This document shows positions 55,192 through 64,000 of a stretch of 64,000 bases of DNA, one piece after another. Both the position numbers and the translations under genes were made by a program. Positions within the stretch are counted from its first letter, which is position 1. Each line of letters starts with the position of its first letter. The DNA is from Myxococcales bacterium (lineage in GTDB: Bacteria > Myxococcota_A > Polyangia > Haliangiales > Haliangiaceae). The notes under the pieces are model-generated. The model ran no database searches. It was not told where the DNA came from and saw only the letters and a list, made by a program, of their open reading frames with translations. Where the stretch lies: the NCBI GenBank assembly GCA_016706545.1, contig JADJJK010000016.1:62001-126000 (forward strand), written 5' to 3'.

Positions 55192-58100
55192 ATGAGCATT
55201 CGCCTTGCTTTGAATTTGTTCCTGCTCCTTGTCTTGGGGCCTCTGTCAGGGGCGCTGTCCGCCGGCTGTGGTGACAACGATCAGCCGCCCCCCGTCGAGC
55301 CAGGCAAGAGCGAACACAAGACCATCGTCTGTGAGCGGCTGCCGGCGCAAGGCGCCGACCTCTGCACCGTCACCCCTGGTGGCGCCAGCAAGCTGCTCAA
55401 GGGCACCGTGCTCACCCCCGACACCGCGTACATCGGCGGGCGGGTCAGCATCGACGCCGCGGGCATCATCCAGTGCGTCGGCTGCGACTGCGCCGACGAC
55501 ACCGCCACCACGGTGACCTGCCCAGGCGGCGTCATCTCGCCGGGCCTCATCAACACGCACGACCACATCACCTTCGCGCAGAACTCGCCCGTGCGCGACA
55601 CCGGCGAGCGCTACGAGCACCGCCACGACTGGCGCTCGGGCCTGCGCGGCCACACCGAGGTCCCGGTCCCCGGCAGCGCCAGCGCGGACGCCATCCGCTG
55701 GGGCGAGCTCCGCTTCATCTTCGGCGGCGGCACCTCCACCAACGGCTCCGGCGGCCAGGCCGGCCTCCTGCGCAACCTCGACCGCTCCACCCTGCACGAG
55801 GGCCTGACCCAGACGGCGATTCACTATCAGACCTTCCCGCTCGGCGACAGCGGGCAGAGCACGCAGCGCCGCGTGACCTGCAACTACGGCGTCGGCGACA
55901 CCACCGCCGACATCACCAGGGACGAAGCCTACACGCCGCACGTCGCCGAGGGCATCGACCAGGTGTCGCGCAACGAGTTCCTCTGCACCACCTCCGACGA
56001 CCAGGACAAGATCGCCCCCGGCGTCTCCACCGATCTGTTCCTGCCGCAGACCGCCGCCATTCACGGCACCGGCCTGCTCGCCGCGGACTTCGCGCTGATG
56101 GCGCAGCGCAACAGCGCGCTCATCTGGTCCCCGCGCACCAACGTCGCGCTCTACGGCGACACCGCGCAGGTCCCCACCGCCGCCCGCCTGGGCGTGCAGA
56201 TCGCGCTGGGCACGGACTGGATCGCCACCGGCTCCACCAACATGCTGCGCGAGCTCAAGTGCGCCTCTGACCTGAGCCAGAACTACTACGATGGCTTCTT
56301 CTCCGACCTGGACCTCTGGAGGATGGCCACCGTCAACGCGGCCGCCTCGGTGGCCATGGACGACGCGATCGGCGTGCTGGACGTGGGCCGCACCGCGGAC
56401 ATCTCCATCTTCGACGGCCGCGAGCGCCGCCCGCTGCGCGCCATCATCGACGCGGCCCCCAAGGAGGTGGCGCTGGTGATGCGCGGTGGCAAGGCGCTCT
56501 ACGGCGACCACAACCTGATCGCCGGCCTGCGCCCCACCGGCTGCGACGCCTTCGAGATGTGCGGCGCCTTCAAGCAGGTGTGTCTGCAGGACGAGATCGG
56601 CAAGAGCTGGGGCCAGCTCACGGCGTCGGTGGGCAACATCTACCCCGCCTTCTACTGCGGCGCCCCGGCCAACGAGCCCACCTGCAAGCCGTCGCGGCCC
56701 AAGGCGGTCAACGGCTCCACCGTGTACACCGGCGACCGCAGCGACGCGGACCCCGATGGCGACGGGCTCACCGGCACCGCCGACAACTGCCCGCGCGTGT
56801 TCAACCCGATCCGCCCGCTCGACAACGGCAAGCAAGCCGACGCCGACGCCGACTCGCTGGGCGACCCCTGTGACCCGTGCCCGCTGACCGCCAACGCCAC
56901 CGAGTGCGTGGCGTATGACCCCAAGGACCGCGACGCCGACGGCCGCCCCGACGCCTCCGACAACTGCCCGGCCATCGGCAACGCCAACCAGGTCGACGCC
57001 GACGCCGACGGCAAGGGCGACGCCTGTGACGACTGCGCGATGTCCGCCAACCCCGGCGCCGCCGCCTGCCCGAGCACCATCTACGGCGTCAAGAACGGCA
57101 CCATCCCGATGGACGCGCAGGTCCTCATCACCAACGCGCTGGTCACCGGCAAGGGCGCCAACGGCTTCTTCATCCAGGTCAAGGAGACCGACGCCGGCTA
57201 CTCCGGCCCCAACTTCTCGGGCCTGTTCGTGTTCACCACCAACGCCCCGTACCTGGCCGCCGCGGTGGTGGGCGGGCGAGTCACCCTGGAAGGGCAGCTC
57301 ACCAACTTCTTTGGCCAGCTCGAGATCACGAACCTGGTGTCGATGACCCGGGTGGGCGCGACCACCGAGGCGGCGCCAGCTCCGACCACGGCGACCATCG
57401 ACGAGCTTCGCTTTGGCGGCGCGCGAGGGACGCAGCTCGAGTCGGTGATCGTCCGCACCGGCTCCTCCACGGTGACCGCGTTCAACACCGGCGCCGGCGA
57501 GTTCACCGCCACCCAGGCCGCGCTGTCCATCGTCGTGGACGACTTTCTGTTCACCAACCCGTTTCTGCCCGGGGTCGACCAGAGCTACACCACGCTCACC
57601 GGCATCCTGGCGTTCCGCAACAACGCCAACAAGCTGGAGCCGCGAGACCAGGCTGATCTGAGCCCCACCGCGCGGCTCGTGTCGTTCTCGCCTGGCACCG
57701 CGTTCATCCGCAACGGCCAGACCGCGGCGGCCACCATCCCCACCCCGGTCAGCGTGCGCCTGACCATGCCGGTGCAGACCGACACCGTCGTCGCCATCAC
57801 CTCTTCCGACACCAACGCCCTGACGGTGGTCGACGGCGCGGTCACCATCCCCGCCGGCCAGACCAGCGCCGCGGTGCTGCTCAACGCCCTGGCCCCCGCC
57901 GCCGCGGTCACCCTGACGGCCACGCTCGGCACCCAGACCTTCACCGCCGCGGTGCGCGTGCTCGACGCCGCGGAGGTCGCGACCACCGTCACCATGACGC
58001 CCGCGTCGGTCACCATCTCCCCCGGCGGCACCGCCACCTTCACGGTGAGCGTGGACCTGCCCGCCAGCGCCGGCGGCGCGGTGGTCACGCTGGCCCAGAC

Positions 58101-58827
58101 GCCCGCGGACGCCGGCACCCTGCCCGCGTCGGTCACCATCGCCGAGAACCAGACCAGCGCCACGTTCTCCTTCGTGGACGCGCGGACCACCACCACGGCC
58201 ACCCTCACCGCGACCTTCGCCGCGAGCACGGACACCAGCGCGCTGCAGATGGTGGCGACGCCCGCTGGCCTCATCATCAACGAGGTCGAGTACGACAACG
58301 TCGGCACCGACACCGCGGAGTACATCGAGATCTACAACGGCACCTCGGCCCCGATCGACCTCGCCAACGTGGCGGTGGTGCTGGTGAACGGCAACGGCAA
58401 CGTGCAGTACGAGCGCTATCCGCTGGCCTCCGCGGGCGCGCTGCCGGCTGGCGGCTACCTGGTGGTCGGCCCGGCCGGCCTGCCCATCGCGCCGGGCGCC
58501 ATCCTGGTCACCCCCACGCAGTGGAAGGCTCAGGACAACATCCAGAACGGCGCGCCTGACGGCGTGGCCCTGGTGATCGTGCCGCCGGGCACGCCCACCC
58601 TGCTGGACGCGCTGAGCTACGAGGGCAGCATCACCGCGGCCACCTTGCCGGACTTCACCGCCACGGTGAACCTGGTGGAGGGCACCGCGCTCGCGGTGAC
58701 GACGGCAGACAGCCAGACCGTCCTGGGCTCCTTGTGCCGCGTGCCCAATGGCAGCGACTCCAACAACGCCATCACGGACTGGAAGTTCTCCACCACGCCG
58801 ACCCCGGGCGCGGCGAACGTGCCGTGA
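55192..58827 (+). CDS. exported amidohydrolase fused to TSP3, OB-fold-like and lamin-tail modules
   Basis: 1,211-residue lipoprotein. Signal LFLLLVLGPLSGALSAGC. Residues about 60-450 are a metal-dependent amidohydrolase of the cytosine-deaminase/chlorohydrolase type: GLINTHDHITFAQN (HxH ligands), a middle His in AIHGTGLLAADFALMAQRNS and the Asp motif LGTDWIATGSTNML, followed by GRTADISIFDG. Residues about 515-625 hold TSP3 calcium motifs (DPDGDGLTGTADNCP). About 640-720 resembles an OB-fold nucleic-acid-binding domain (YGVKNGTIPMDAQVLITNAL). About 820-1020 is Thr/Val-rich Ig-like. About 1025-1130 is a lamin-tail domain (LIINEVEYDN, TAEYIEIYNG). An enzyme displayed on the surface with binding modules is the natural reading; the substrate is unknown. 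It ends in a strong terminator hairpin. Confidence 0.88.
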   Translation: MSIRLALNLFLLLVLGPLSGALSAGCGDNDQPPPVEPGKSEHKTIVCERLPAQGADLCTVTPGGASKLLKGTVLTPDTAYIGGRVSIDAAGIIQCVGCDCADDTATTVTCPGGVISPGLINTHDHITFAQNSPVRDTGERYEHRHDWRSGLRGHTEVPVPGSASADAIRWGELRFIFGGGTSTNGSGGQAGLLRNLDRSTLHEGLTQTAIHYQTFPLGDSGQSTQRRVTCNYGVGDTTADITRDEAYTPHVAEGIDQVSRNEFLCTTSDDQDKIAPGVSTDLFLPQTAAIHGTGLLAADFALMAQRNSALIWSPRTNVALYGDTAQVPTAARLGVQIALGTDWIATGSTNMLRELKCASDLSQNYYDGFFSDLDLWRMATVNAAASVAMDDAIGVLDVGRTADISIFDGRERRPLRAIIDAAPKEVALVMRGGKALYGDHNLIAGLRPTGCDAFEMCGAFKQVCLQDEIGKSWGQLTASVGNIYPAFYCGAPANEPTCKPSRPKAVNGSTVYTGDRSDADPDGDGLTGTADNCPRVFNPIRPLDNGKQADADADSLGDPCDPCPLTANATECVAYDPKDRDADGRPDASDNCPAIGNANQVDADADGKGDACDDCAMSANPGAAACPSTIYGVKNGTIPMDAQVLITNALVTGKGANGFFIQVKETDAGYSGPNFSGLFVFTTNAPYLAAAVVGGRVTLEGQLTNFFGQLEITNLVSMTRVGATTEAAPAPTTATIDELRFGGARGTQLESVIVRTGSSTVTAFNTGAGEFTATQAALSIVVDDFLFTNPFLPGVDQSYTTLTGILAFRNNANKLEPRDQADLSPTARLVSFSPGTAFIRNGQTAAATIPTPVSVRLTMPVQTDTVVAITSSDTNALTVVDGAVTIPAGQTSAAVLLNALAPAAAVTLTATLGTQTFTAAVRVLDAAEVATTVTMTPASVTISPGGTATFTVSVDLPASAGGAVVTLAQTPADAGTLPASVTIAENQTSATFSFVDARTTTTATLTATFAASTDTSALQMVATPAGLIINEVEYDNVGTDTAEYIEIYNGTSAPIDLANVAVVLVNGNGNVQYERYPLASAGALPAGGYLVVGPAGLPIAPGAILVTPTQWKAQDNIQNGAPDGVALVIVPPGTPTLLDALSYEGSITAATLPDFTATVNLVEGTALAVTTADSQTVLGSLCRVPNGSDSNNAITDWKFSTTPTPGAANVP

Positions 58828-58875
58828 CCCGGCGGCCGGCGCTCGCCGGCTAGCAGCGCGCGCGGCGCGCTTCGC

Positions 58876-58915
58876 ACGAAGGCTCGTACCTGCCAGGTCG
58901 AGCCTTCGTCGTTTT
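58876..58915 (+). terminator. intrinsic terminator after the amidohydrolase gene
   Basis: An 11-bp perfect stem (ACGAAGGCTCG/CGAGCCTTCGT) encloses a further ACCT/AGGT pair around GCC and is followed by CGTTTT. It lies 49 bp after the stop at 58827. The best terminator in the window. Confidence 0.75.
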
Positions 58916-59038
58916 CGGCGGCCGCGCGACCACGCTACCCGCGCGACTGCGGCACCGCGCGACCCGCGCCACCACGCTACCCGTGCGATACCGCCGCGTC
59001 GCCTCTTCGATGGGGCCCGATGGCCGAAGCCTGTGCAG

Positions 59039-59479
59039 ATGCCCTCCGAGCGCCTGCTCAAGATCCTCGACCCGCTTGGCCACGTCCGCGACTCCGCCCC
59101 AGGCGGCAAGCGCACCGCTGTGGTCTGGGCGCCAAACGTCGCCCTGGCCACCGTGCTGCGAAATCGGCTCATCGCCGCCGACATGCACCCACTGATGGCG
59201 ACCTCCTTTCGCCACGTCGCGTCAAGCCTGATGCCCGGCGCGCGGCCTCAAGCCGAGCTGGTGATCCTCGATCTGGACGCGACCTCGGACGCAGATCTGG
59301 CGACCTTGGCGTCCATCCGGTGGACCGGGTTCACCGGCCCGATCATTGGCGTCAACGGCGCCGGGCAGGTCGCGCCTGCCATGCGCGCGCTGTATCAGCT
59401 CGAGGCCGTGTTGCCGCGGCGCAAAGTGTCCACCGCCCTGCATGACCTGCTCGGCCGCTTGCCCCCGCAGCGGGTCTGA
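59039..59479 (+). CDS. receiver-like small protein, unknown function
   Basis: 146 residues with alternating strands and helices like a response-regulator receiver: TAVVWAPNVALATVLRNRLI (beta1/alpha1), then ELVILDLDATSDADLA with the Asp at the phosphoacceptor position, and GPIIGVNGAG near the usual Thr strand. The acidic pair after beta1 is missing and the conserved Lys is not evident, so it is probably a degenerate receiver without normal phosphorylation. ATG 59039 is the first start after the terminator region; coding-like sequence begins there. It lies 163 bp upstream of pckA. Confidence 0.65.
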   Translation: MPSERLLKILDPLGHVRDSAPGGKRTAVVWAPNVALATVLRNRLIAADMHPLMATSFRHVASSLMPGARPQAELVILDLDATSDADLATLASIRWTGFTGPIIGVNGAGQVAPAMRALYQLEAVLPRRKVSTALHDLLGRLPPQRV

Positions 59480-59592
59480 CCGCGGGCGCGCCGCAGGTGA
59501 TCTCAGGGCTCCGCGGGTCCCCGAGAGTCCCTTGGACAGCACCCCTGGCGCGGCGCAGCACAGGTGCCCGTGGGCCGAGCGTTGTCACGGGT

Positions 59593-59608
59593 TTGGGTGT
59601 ATACCCAA
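59593..59608. promoter_or_regulatory. TTGGGT-N4-ACCCAA inverted repeat upstream of pckA
   Basis: A 6-bp perfect inverted repeat with GTAT centre (containing GTATAC), 35-50 bp before the pckA start, at a typical operator position for a gluconeogenic gene. The regulator is unknown. Confidence 0.45.
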
Positions 59609-59642
59609 GCCACTAAACGCCTTCCCACCCGACGGAGACATC

Positions 59643-61226
<1,584 letters not shown>

Positions 61227-61259
61227 CCGCGTTCGTGCTGCGGCCCGCCGCGGTGGCCG

Positions 61260-61309
61260 GATAGTTTGCGATGGTTTGCGATAGTTTGCGATAGCTCGCG
61301 ATAGCTCGC
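61260..61309. repeat. 10-bp tandem repeat, 5 copies, downstream of pckA
   Basis: GATAGTTTGC, GATGGTTTGC, GATAGTTTGC, GATAGCTCGC, GATAGCTCGC in direct succession; weaker units continue to about 61329. The period equals about one DNA helical turn. Nothing else is seen between the array and the lipoprotein gene at 61515. Confidence 0.93.
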
Positions 61310-61514
61310 GGCGGCCAGCGATGGCCGCGCGCCGAACCTGTGAGCTGCGCTGCAACGCCTGACCCCACGTCAGCCACGCGCGGCTGGCAAGCTTCGCCAT
61401 CTGCGGGCAGAGGGCGGTAGCCCTGCACCTGGAGAGGCCTGGCGGACGTGCGTCATGATAGGACAGGCGAAGGTCCGCCTCACAGGAGGCGCCGACACTG
61501 CCCAGGAGCCCTCG

Positions 61515-61883
61515 ATGATCTCTCGCTCGCCACTTCGCCTCGCCCTTCGCAACGTTGGCCTGAGGTTCGCCTCGCTGGCCCTCGCGCTTTTCCCGCTGGT
61601 CGCTTGCGGCGGTGATGAAGACCCCTGTGACAGCATGGTGGAGACCATCTGCGCCGCGGCGTGCTCGTGCGGCGGCGCCGCCGGCTGCGCCATCGGCGAC
61701 GCCTCGGGCGCCATCACCTTCGACAACAAGGCCGGCTGCCAGGCGCTCTACGGCCTGGCCTGCTCGCAGCCGGCGCCCTCTGGGTTCAGCTACTCCGCCT
61801 GCGAGAAGGCGCTGGCCACGCCGATGTGCGTGGCTTCCACCGACGGGCAGGCGCTGATGCTGCCGGCCGTCTGCGACCAGTGA
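61515..61883 (+). CDS. small cysteine-rich lipoprotein
   Basis: 122-residue lipoprotein of unknown function. Signal ASLALALFPLVAC with lipidated Cys near residue 27. The mature part has eight to nine cysteines (DPCDSMVETICAAACSCGG, AAGCAIGD, AGCQALYGLACSQ, SACEKALATPMCVAS, AVCDQ) in a pattern that suggests a disulfide-knotted small domain seen in many Myxococcota lipoproteins. ATG 61515 is preceded by AGGAG at 8 bases. It is convergent with the WD40 gene. Confidence 0.8.
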   Translation: MISRSPLRLALRNVGLRFASLALALFPLVACGGDEDPCDSMVETICAAACSCGGAAGCAIGDASGAITFDNKAGCQALYGLACSQPAPSGFSYSACEKALATPMCVASTDGQALMLPAVCDQ

Positions 61884-61932
61884 CCGTCCGCGACCAGGCG
61901 TCAAGGCCGCAGGGCCAGGCGGCCACGAGGCG

Positions 61933-62907
61933 CTACGGCCAGGGCACCCGGCGCACCTGCCCGTCATAGCCGGCGGCCACCAGCGCGCCGTCCGGCGAGA
62001 AGGCGCAGCTCGTGAGGAAGTCGCCGCGCGCTGGCGCGGCGTATCGCAGCTCGGCGCCGCGCCACACCTTGACCACGCCGTCCTCGGAGCAGGAGGCGAG
62101 GAGGCCACGCGGCGACACCGCCAGGCCGGTCACCGCCGCGGCGTGGGCCTGCCAGCGCGCCGCCACGCGGAAGCCAGCCTGGCCGCCGCGCGCAAGGTGA
62201 TGCAACGCGCCGTCTGCGGTGCCCACCACCAGCGCGCCGTCGGGCAACACCGCCAGCGCCCGCGCCGCCACGCCGAGCTCGGCGAGGACACCCGCGGGCG
62301 CGCGCACCGTGCCGTCGTCGCCGCAGGAGACAAGCTCCGGGGCGCTCGCCACCGCCCACACCCAGCCTGCATGTCGCGAGGGCGGCGTGAGCGACGCGGG
62401 CGGCCTGAGCGGCGTGAGCGGCGTGAGCGGCGTGAGCGGCGTGAGCGGCGTGAGCGGCGTGAGCGGCGTGAGCGGCGTGAGCGGCGTGAGCGGCGCGGGC
62501 CGGCTCGTCGCTGCGTGCGCCAGGCGATCGGCCGAGAACTCCAGCACCGCGCCGCCGGAGGTCGCCGCCGCCACGCCGCCGTCTGGCCGCGCGGCCAGCG
62601 CGAGCACCGCGTCTCGGCCCTCGTACACCTGGCGCACCCGCGCTTTGGGCTGGTCGGCGTCGTCGATCAGCAAGATCTGCCCCGCCCGGGTGCCGCACCA
62701 CAGCCGCCGCTGGGCGCCCTGCGTTTCCTGCCTATCCTGCCTGTCCTGCCTATCCTGCCTATCCTGCGCCAGCGCGGTCACCGAGCCAGCGGCCACCTGA
62801 TGAACCACTGACGAGGTCGCGTCCTGGCGCCAGATCCGGACCGTCCCATCGCGGCCAGCGCTTGCCCACCCTGCAGGCTGACCGCGCGGATCTGCCAACC
62901 CGATCAC
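61933..62907 (-). CDS. WD40 seven-bladed propeller protein
   Basis: Seven WD40-like blades can be counted by their D-G-x-V/L-x-x-W type ends: GRDGTVRIW, GTRAGQILLID, SGGAVLEFS, GDDGTVRAP, TADGALHHLA, SEDGVVKVW and GYDGQVRRV. It is probably a protein-interaction platform. Loops are expanded by 9-bp repeats encoding Pro-Leu-Thr (ten times) and Asp-Arg-Gln. The start is problematic. GTG 62907 overlaps the oxygenase stop by 4 bp but cuts the first blade's leading strand. The frame runs on to 63141 inside the oxygenase gene, where no good start is found. A frameshifted oxygenase-WD40 fusion is possible. Confidence 0.75.
   Translation of the reverse strand: MIGLADPRGQPAGWASAGRDGTVRIWRQDATSSVVHQVAAGSVTALAQDRQDRQDRQDRQETQGAQRRLWCGTRAGQILLIDDADQPKARVRQVYEGRDAVLALAARPDGGVAAATSGGAVLEFSADRLAHAATSRPAPLTPLTPLTPLTPLTPLTPLTPLTPLTPLRPPASLTPPSRHAGWVWAVASAPELVSCGDDGTVRAPAGVLAELGVAARALAVLPDGALVVGTADGALHHLARGGQAGFRVAARWQAHAAAVTGLAVSPRGLLASCSEDGVVKVWRGAELRYAAPARGDFLTSCAFSPDGALVAAGYDGQVRRVPWP
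62413..62493. repeat. 9-bp in-frame repeat, 9 perfect copies, in the WD40 gene
   Basis: CGTGAGCGG repeated nine times (a tenth copy at 62404 differs at one base), encoding a Pro-Leu-Thr run between propeller blades. Confidence 0.97.
62726..62761. repeat. 9-bp in-frame repeat, 4 copies, in the WD40 gene
   Basis: TCCTGCCTR four times, encoding repeated Asp-Arg-Gln on the minus strand in a second inter-strand loop of the same propeller gene. Confidence 0.9.
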
Positions 62908-63755
62908 GCACCAGACATAGCCACGGTGCTGGCCCTCGCGCGGGACCGCTGCCGCCGCGGTCGCCGCTGTCGCCTCGGTCGCCTCGTCGGCGCCACGGTC
63001 ACAACGGTCGGCGCCTGCCGCTGGTACATCACGTCCGTCCGCAGCACGTGCTTCTGCCCGGCCGTCACCGCCTCGCCGTCGTGCCACACGCCATGGTCGA
63101 ACACGATCGCCGTCCCTCGCCGCGGCGTCACCTCCGCCCACAGCGCCTTGGCCTCGCGGTCAGCGTAGAACCGCGTGCGCCCGCCGGTCATCTGCGCGGC
63201 GTCATCAAGGTAGAACTGCAAGGTCAGAAACGACCGGGTGTGGAGATCGCGCAGGTGAGGTCCATCGCGATGCACGCAGAACGCCTGTCCGTGCTGATAG
63301 CGACAGGCGCGAAACCGGGCGTTGAGGCCACACCGGGTCCAGCGCTCTCCGTCATGCGCGATGGTCGATGGCAGCGCGGCCCCGAGCCGCTCGTGCAGCG
63401 CAGCCGCCAGCTCGGCGTCGTCGAACACCATGCGATCATTGTTGCGATAGGTCGCTGGGTAGGAGCCACCGGTGGGAGCGAAGCCCTGCGCCGACAGCCT
63501 GGCGAGCAAGCGCTGGCACTCGCGGTCCGACAGCGCCGGCGCCAGCGAGAGCCCCACCCCGCGCTCCGCCGCCAGGAACGGCGTCACCTGCGTGGCGCCG
63601 CCAAGGGCCGCGGCGCGCTCGAGCAGGCTCGGCGCTGGACGTGGCGCGCCGGGCTTGCTGATGCCGTCGTTCACGCCGTCGGTCAGGCCTTCGTTCACGC
63701 CGTCGGTCACGCCTTCGGTCACACCTTCGGTCACGCCTTCAGTGTAGCGCACCAC
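62904..63755 (-). CDS. 2-oxoglutarate/Fe(II)-dependent oxygenase (prolyl-4-hydroxylase-like)
   Basis: Dioxygenase that would hydroxylate a protein or small substrate using 2-oxoglutarate and Fe(II). The double-stranded beta-helix shows the metal triad as HRD in QHGQAFCVHRDGPHL and the distal His in IVFDHGVWHDGEAV. A basic 2-oxoglutarate-binding residue lies in KHVLRTDVMYQR, and YRNNDRMVFDD is a typical substrate-side block. Residues 1-33 are a repeat (V-T-E-G type) coded by 12-bp DNA units. The last ~25 residues are Arg-rich and coincide with the out-of-frame N-terminus of the WD40 gene, so the true C-terminus is uncertain. Start GTG 63755. Confidence 0.85.
   Translation of the reverse strand: MVRYTEGVTEGVTEGVTDGVNEGLTDGVNDGISKPGAPRPAPSLLERAAALGGATQVTPFLAAERGVGLSLAPALSDRECQRLLARLSAQGFAPTGGSYPATYRNNDRMVFDDAELAAALHERLGAALPSTIAHDGERWTRCGLNARFRACRYQHGQAFCVHRDGPHLRDLHTRSFLTLQFYLDDAAQMTGGRTRFYADREAKALWAEVTPRRGTAIVFDHGVWHDGEAVTAGQKHVLRTDVMYQRQAPTVVTVAPTRRPRRQRRPRRQRSRARASTVAMSGA
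63670..63741. repeat. 12-bp in-frame repeat, 6 copies, at the 5' end of the oxygenase gene
   Basis: KTCACGCCKTCG-type units encoding Val-Thr-Glu-Gly / Val-Asn-Asp-Gly, beginning five codons after the GTG start. Confidence 0.92.
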
Positions 63756-63832
63756 CTCGTGAACCGACGAAAGGAGCGCGTGCCGGCCGAAAAGGCGAAG
63801 GCGAGGGCGAGGGGCCCGCGCCGCGCTCGGGC

Positions 63833-64000
63833 TCAGTTCACGCAGGCGGTCGCGCGCAGCCCGCCGATGAGCGTGAAGTCCACCGCGGACACCGCGCTTG
63901 CATCGAAGAAGAACTTGAGGCGGTCCACGTCGGCGAAGTTGATGCCGGAGAACGCGGTGAACGGCAGATAGTATCGGCCGTTGCCAAGCAGCGAGAGCTG
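63833..64000 (-). CDS. C-terminal end of an exported or carbohydrate-binding-type protein (cut by window edge)
   Basis: Only the last 55 residues are visible (GNGRYYLPFTAFSGINFADV, DRLKFFFDASAVSAVDFTLI, GGLRATACVN, then TGA at 63833-63835). The pattern of a beta strand with Phe-rich DRLKFFFDAS and a closing strand is reminiscent of galactose-binding-like or CBM11-type beta-sandwich domains at the end of secreted proteins. It cannot be assigned with certainty. Confidence 0.65.
   Translation of the reverse strand, partial: QLSLLGNGRYYLPFTAFSGINFADVDRLKFFFDASAVSAVDFTLIGGLRATACVN

Noticed and set aside
55246..59184. 1,312-codon minus-strand frame opposite the amidohydrolase gene
   Set aside because: Low-complexity Gly/Arg/Val sequence with no motif; the plus-strand gene has a signal peptide, catalytic motifs and a terminator.

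Overview
This 64 kb window is high-GC bacterial chromosomal DNA from what looks like a Myxococcota (predatory or gliding myxobacterial-type) genome. I infer this from a myxosortase-like MYXO-CTERM tag, many exported lipoproteins with Gly/Asp-rich starts, giant thrombospondin-type-3 (TSP3) calcium-repeat surface proteins, carboxypeptidase-regulatory-like repeat proteins, Ser/Thr kinases including a pseudokinase, an ECF sigma/FecR pair, and RNase Y in a proteobacterium-like setting. I cannot assign a genus. I found no rRNA, tRNA, CRISPR array, insertion sequence or prophage.

Layout. 1-1295: 5' part of a TonB-dependent receptor (minus). 1700-10391: mostly housekeeping genes, namely type II NADH dehydrogenase, 5-formyl-THF cyclo-ligase, RNase Y, a thioesterase, a MenH-like hydrolase, FolE and MutY. 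They are interrupted by a lipoprotein homologous to cholesterol-dependent cytolysins (6925-8436). 10490-15731 (minus): an ECF sigma factor, a FecR-type regulator, two paralogous envelope proteins that share an almost identical 154-bp 3' end, and a lipoprotein built of five NTAGYT repeats. 15823-16911: exported trypsin-like protease. 16939-29056 (minus): a giant surface-protein locus of about 4,000 codons. Its DUF11-like N-terminal part is separated by a frameshift from the rest, which has 11 tandem 134-residue TSP3 units, a MYXO-CTERM tag and then, in the same frame, a second signal peptide and an OmpA-type protein. 29270-29490: a cluster of non-coding tandem repeats in front of that locus. 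29530-37154: more envelope proteins, a metallophosphoesterase, phosphomannomutase and a membrane protein.

37295-39526 is an active-looking Ser/Thr kinase with TPRs. 39565-46881 (minus) is a tight five-gene operon: prepilin peptidase, membrane pseudokinase with PEGA-like end, PilZ-like/J-domain protein, Hsp70 and a thioredoxin-like protein. This looks like a dedicated chaperone module linked to type IV pilus biology. 47013-54934 holds a lipoprotein, an unknown protein, ProB, MurJ, an aminotransferase, a TerB-like protein and a SMI1/KNR4 protein. 55192-58827 encodes an exported amidohydrolase fused to TSP3, OB-fold-like and lamin-tail modules. 59039-64000 holds a receiver-like protein, PckA, a small Cys-rich lipoprotein, a WD40 propeller protein overlapping a 2OG-Fe(II) oxygenase, and the 3' end of an exported protein.

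A recurring feature is short tandem repeats of 9 or 12 bp lying in frame inside coding sequences in at least ten places. The gaps between genes hold arrays of 10, 11, 16, 20, 22 and 35 bp. The strongest candidates for undescribed biology are the cytolysin-like lipoprotein, the pseudokinase/J-protein/Hsp70/thioredoxin operon, and the sigma/FecR envelope cluster with its shared 3' cassette.
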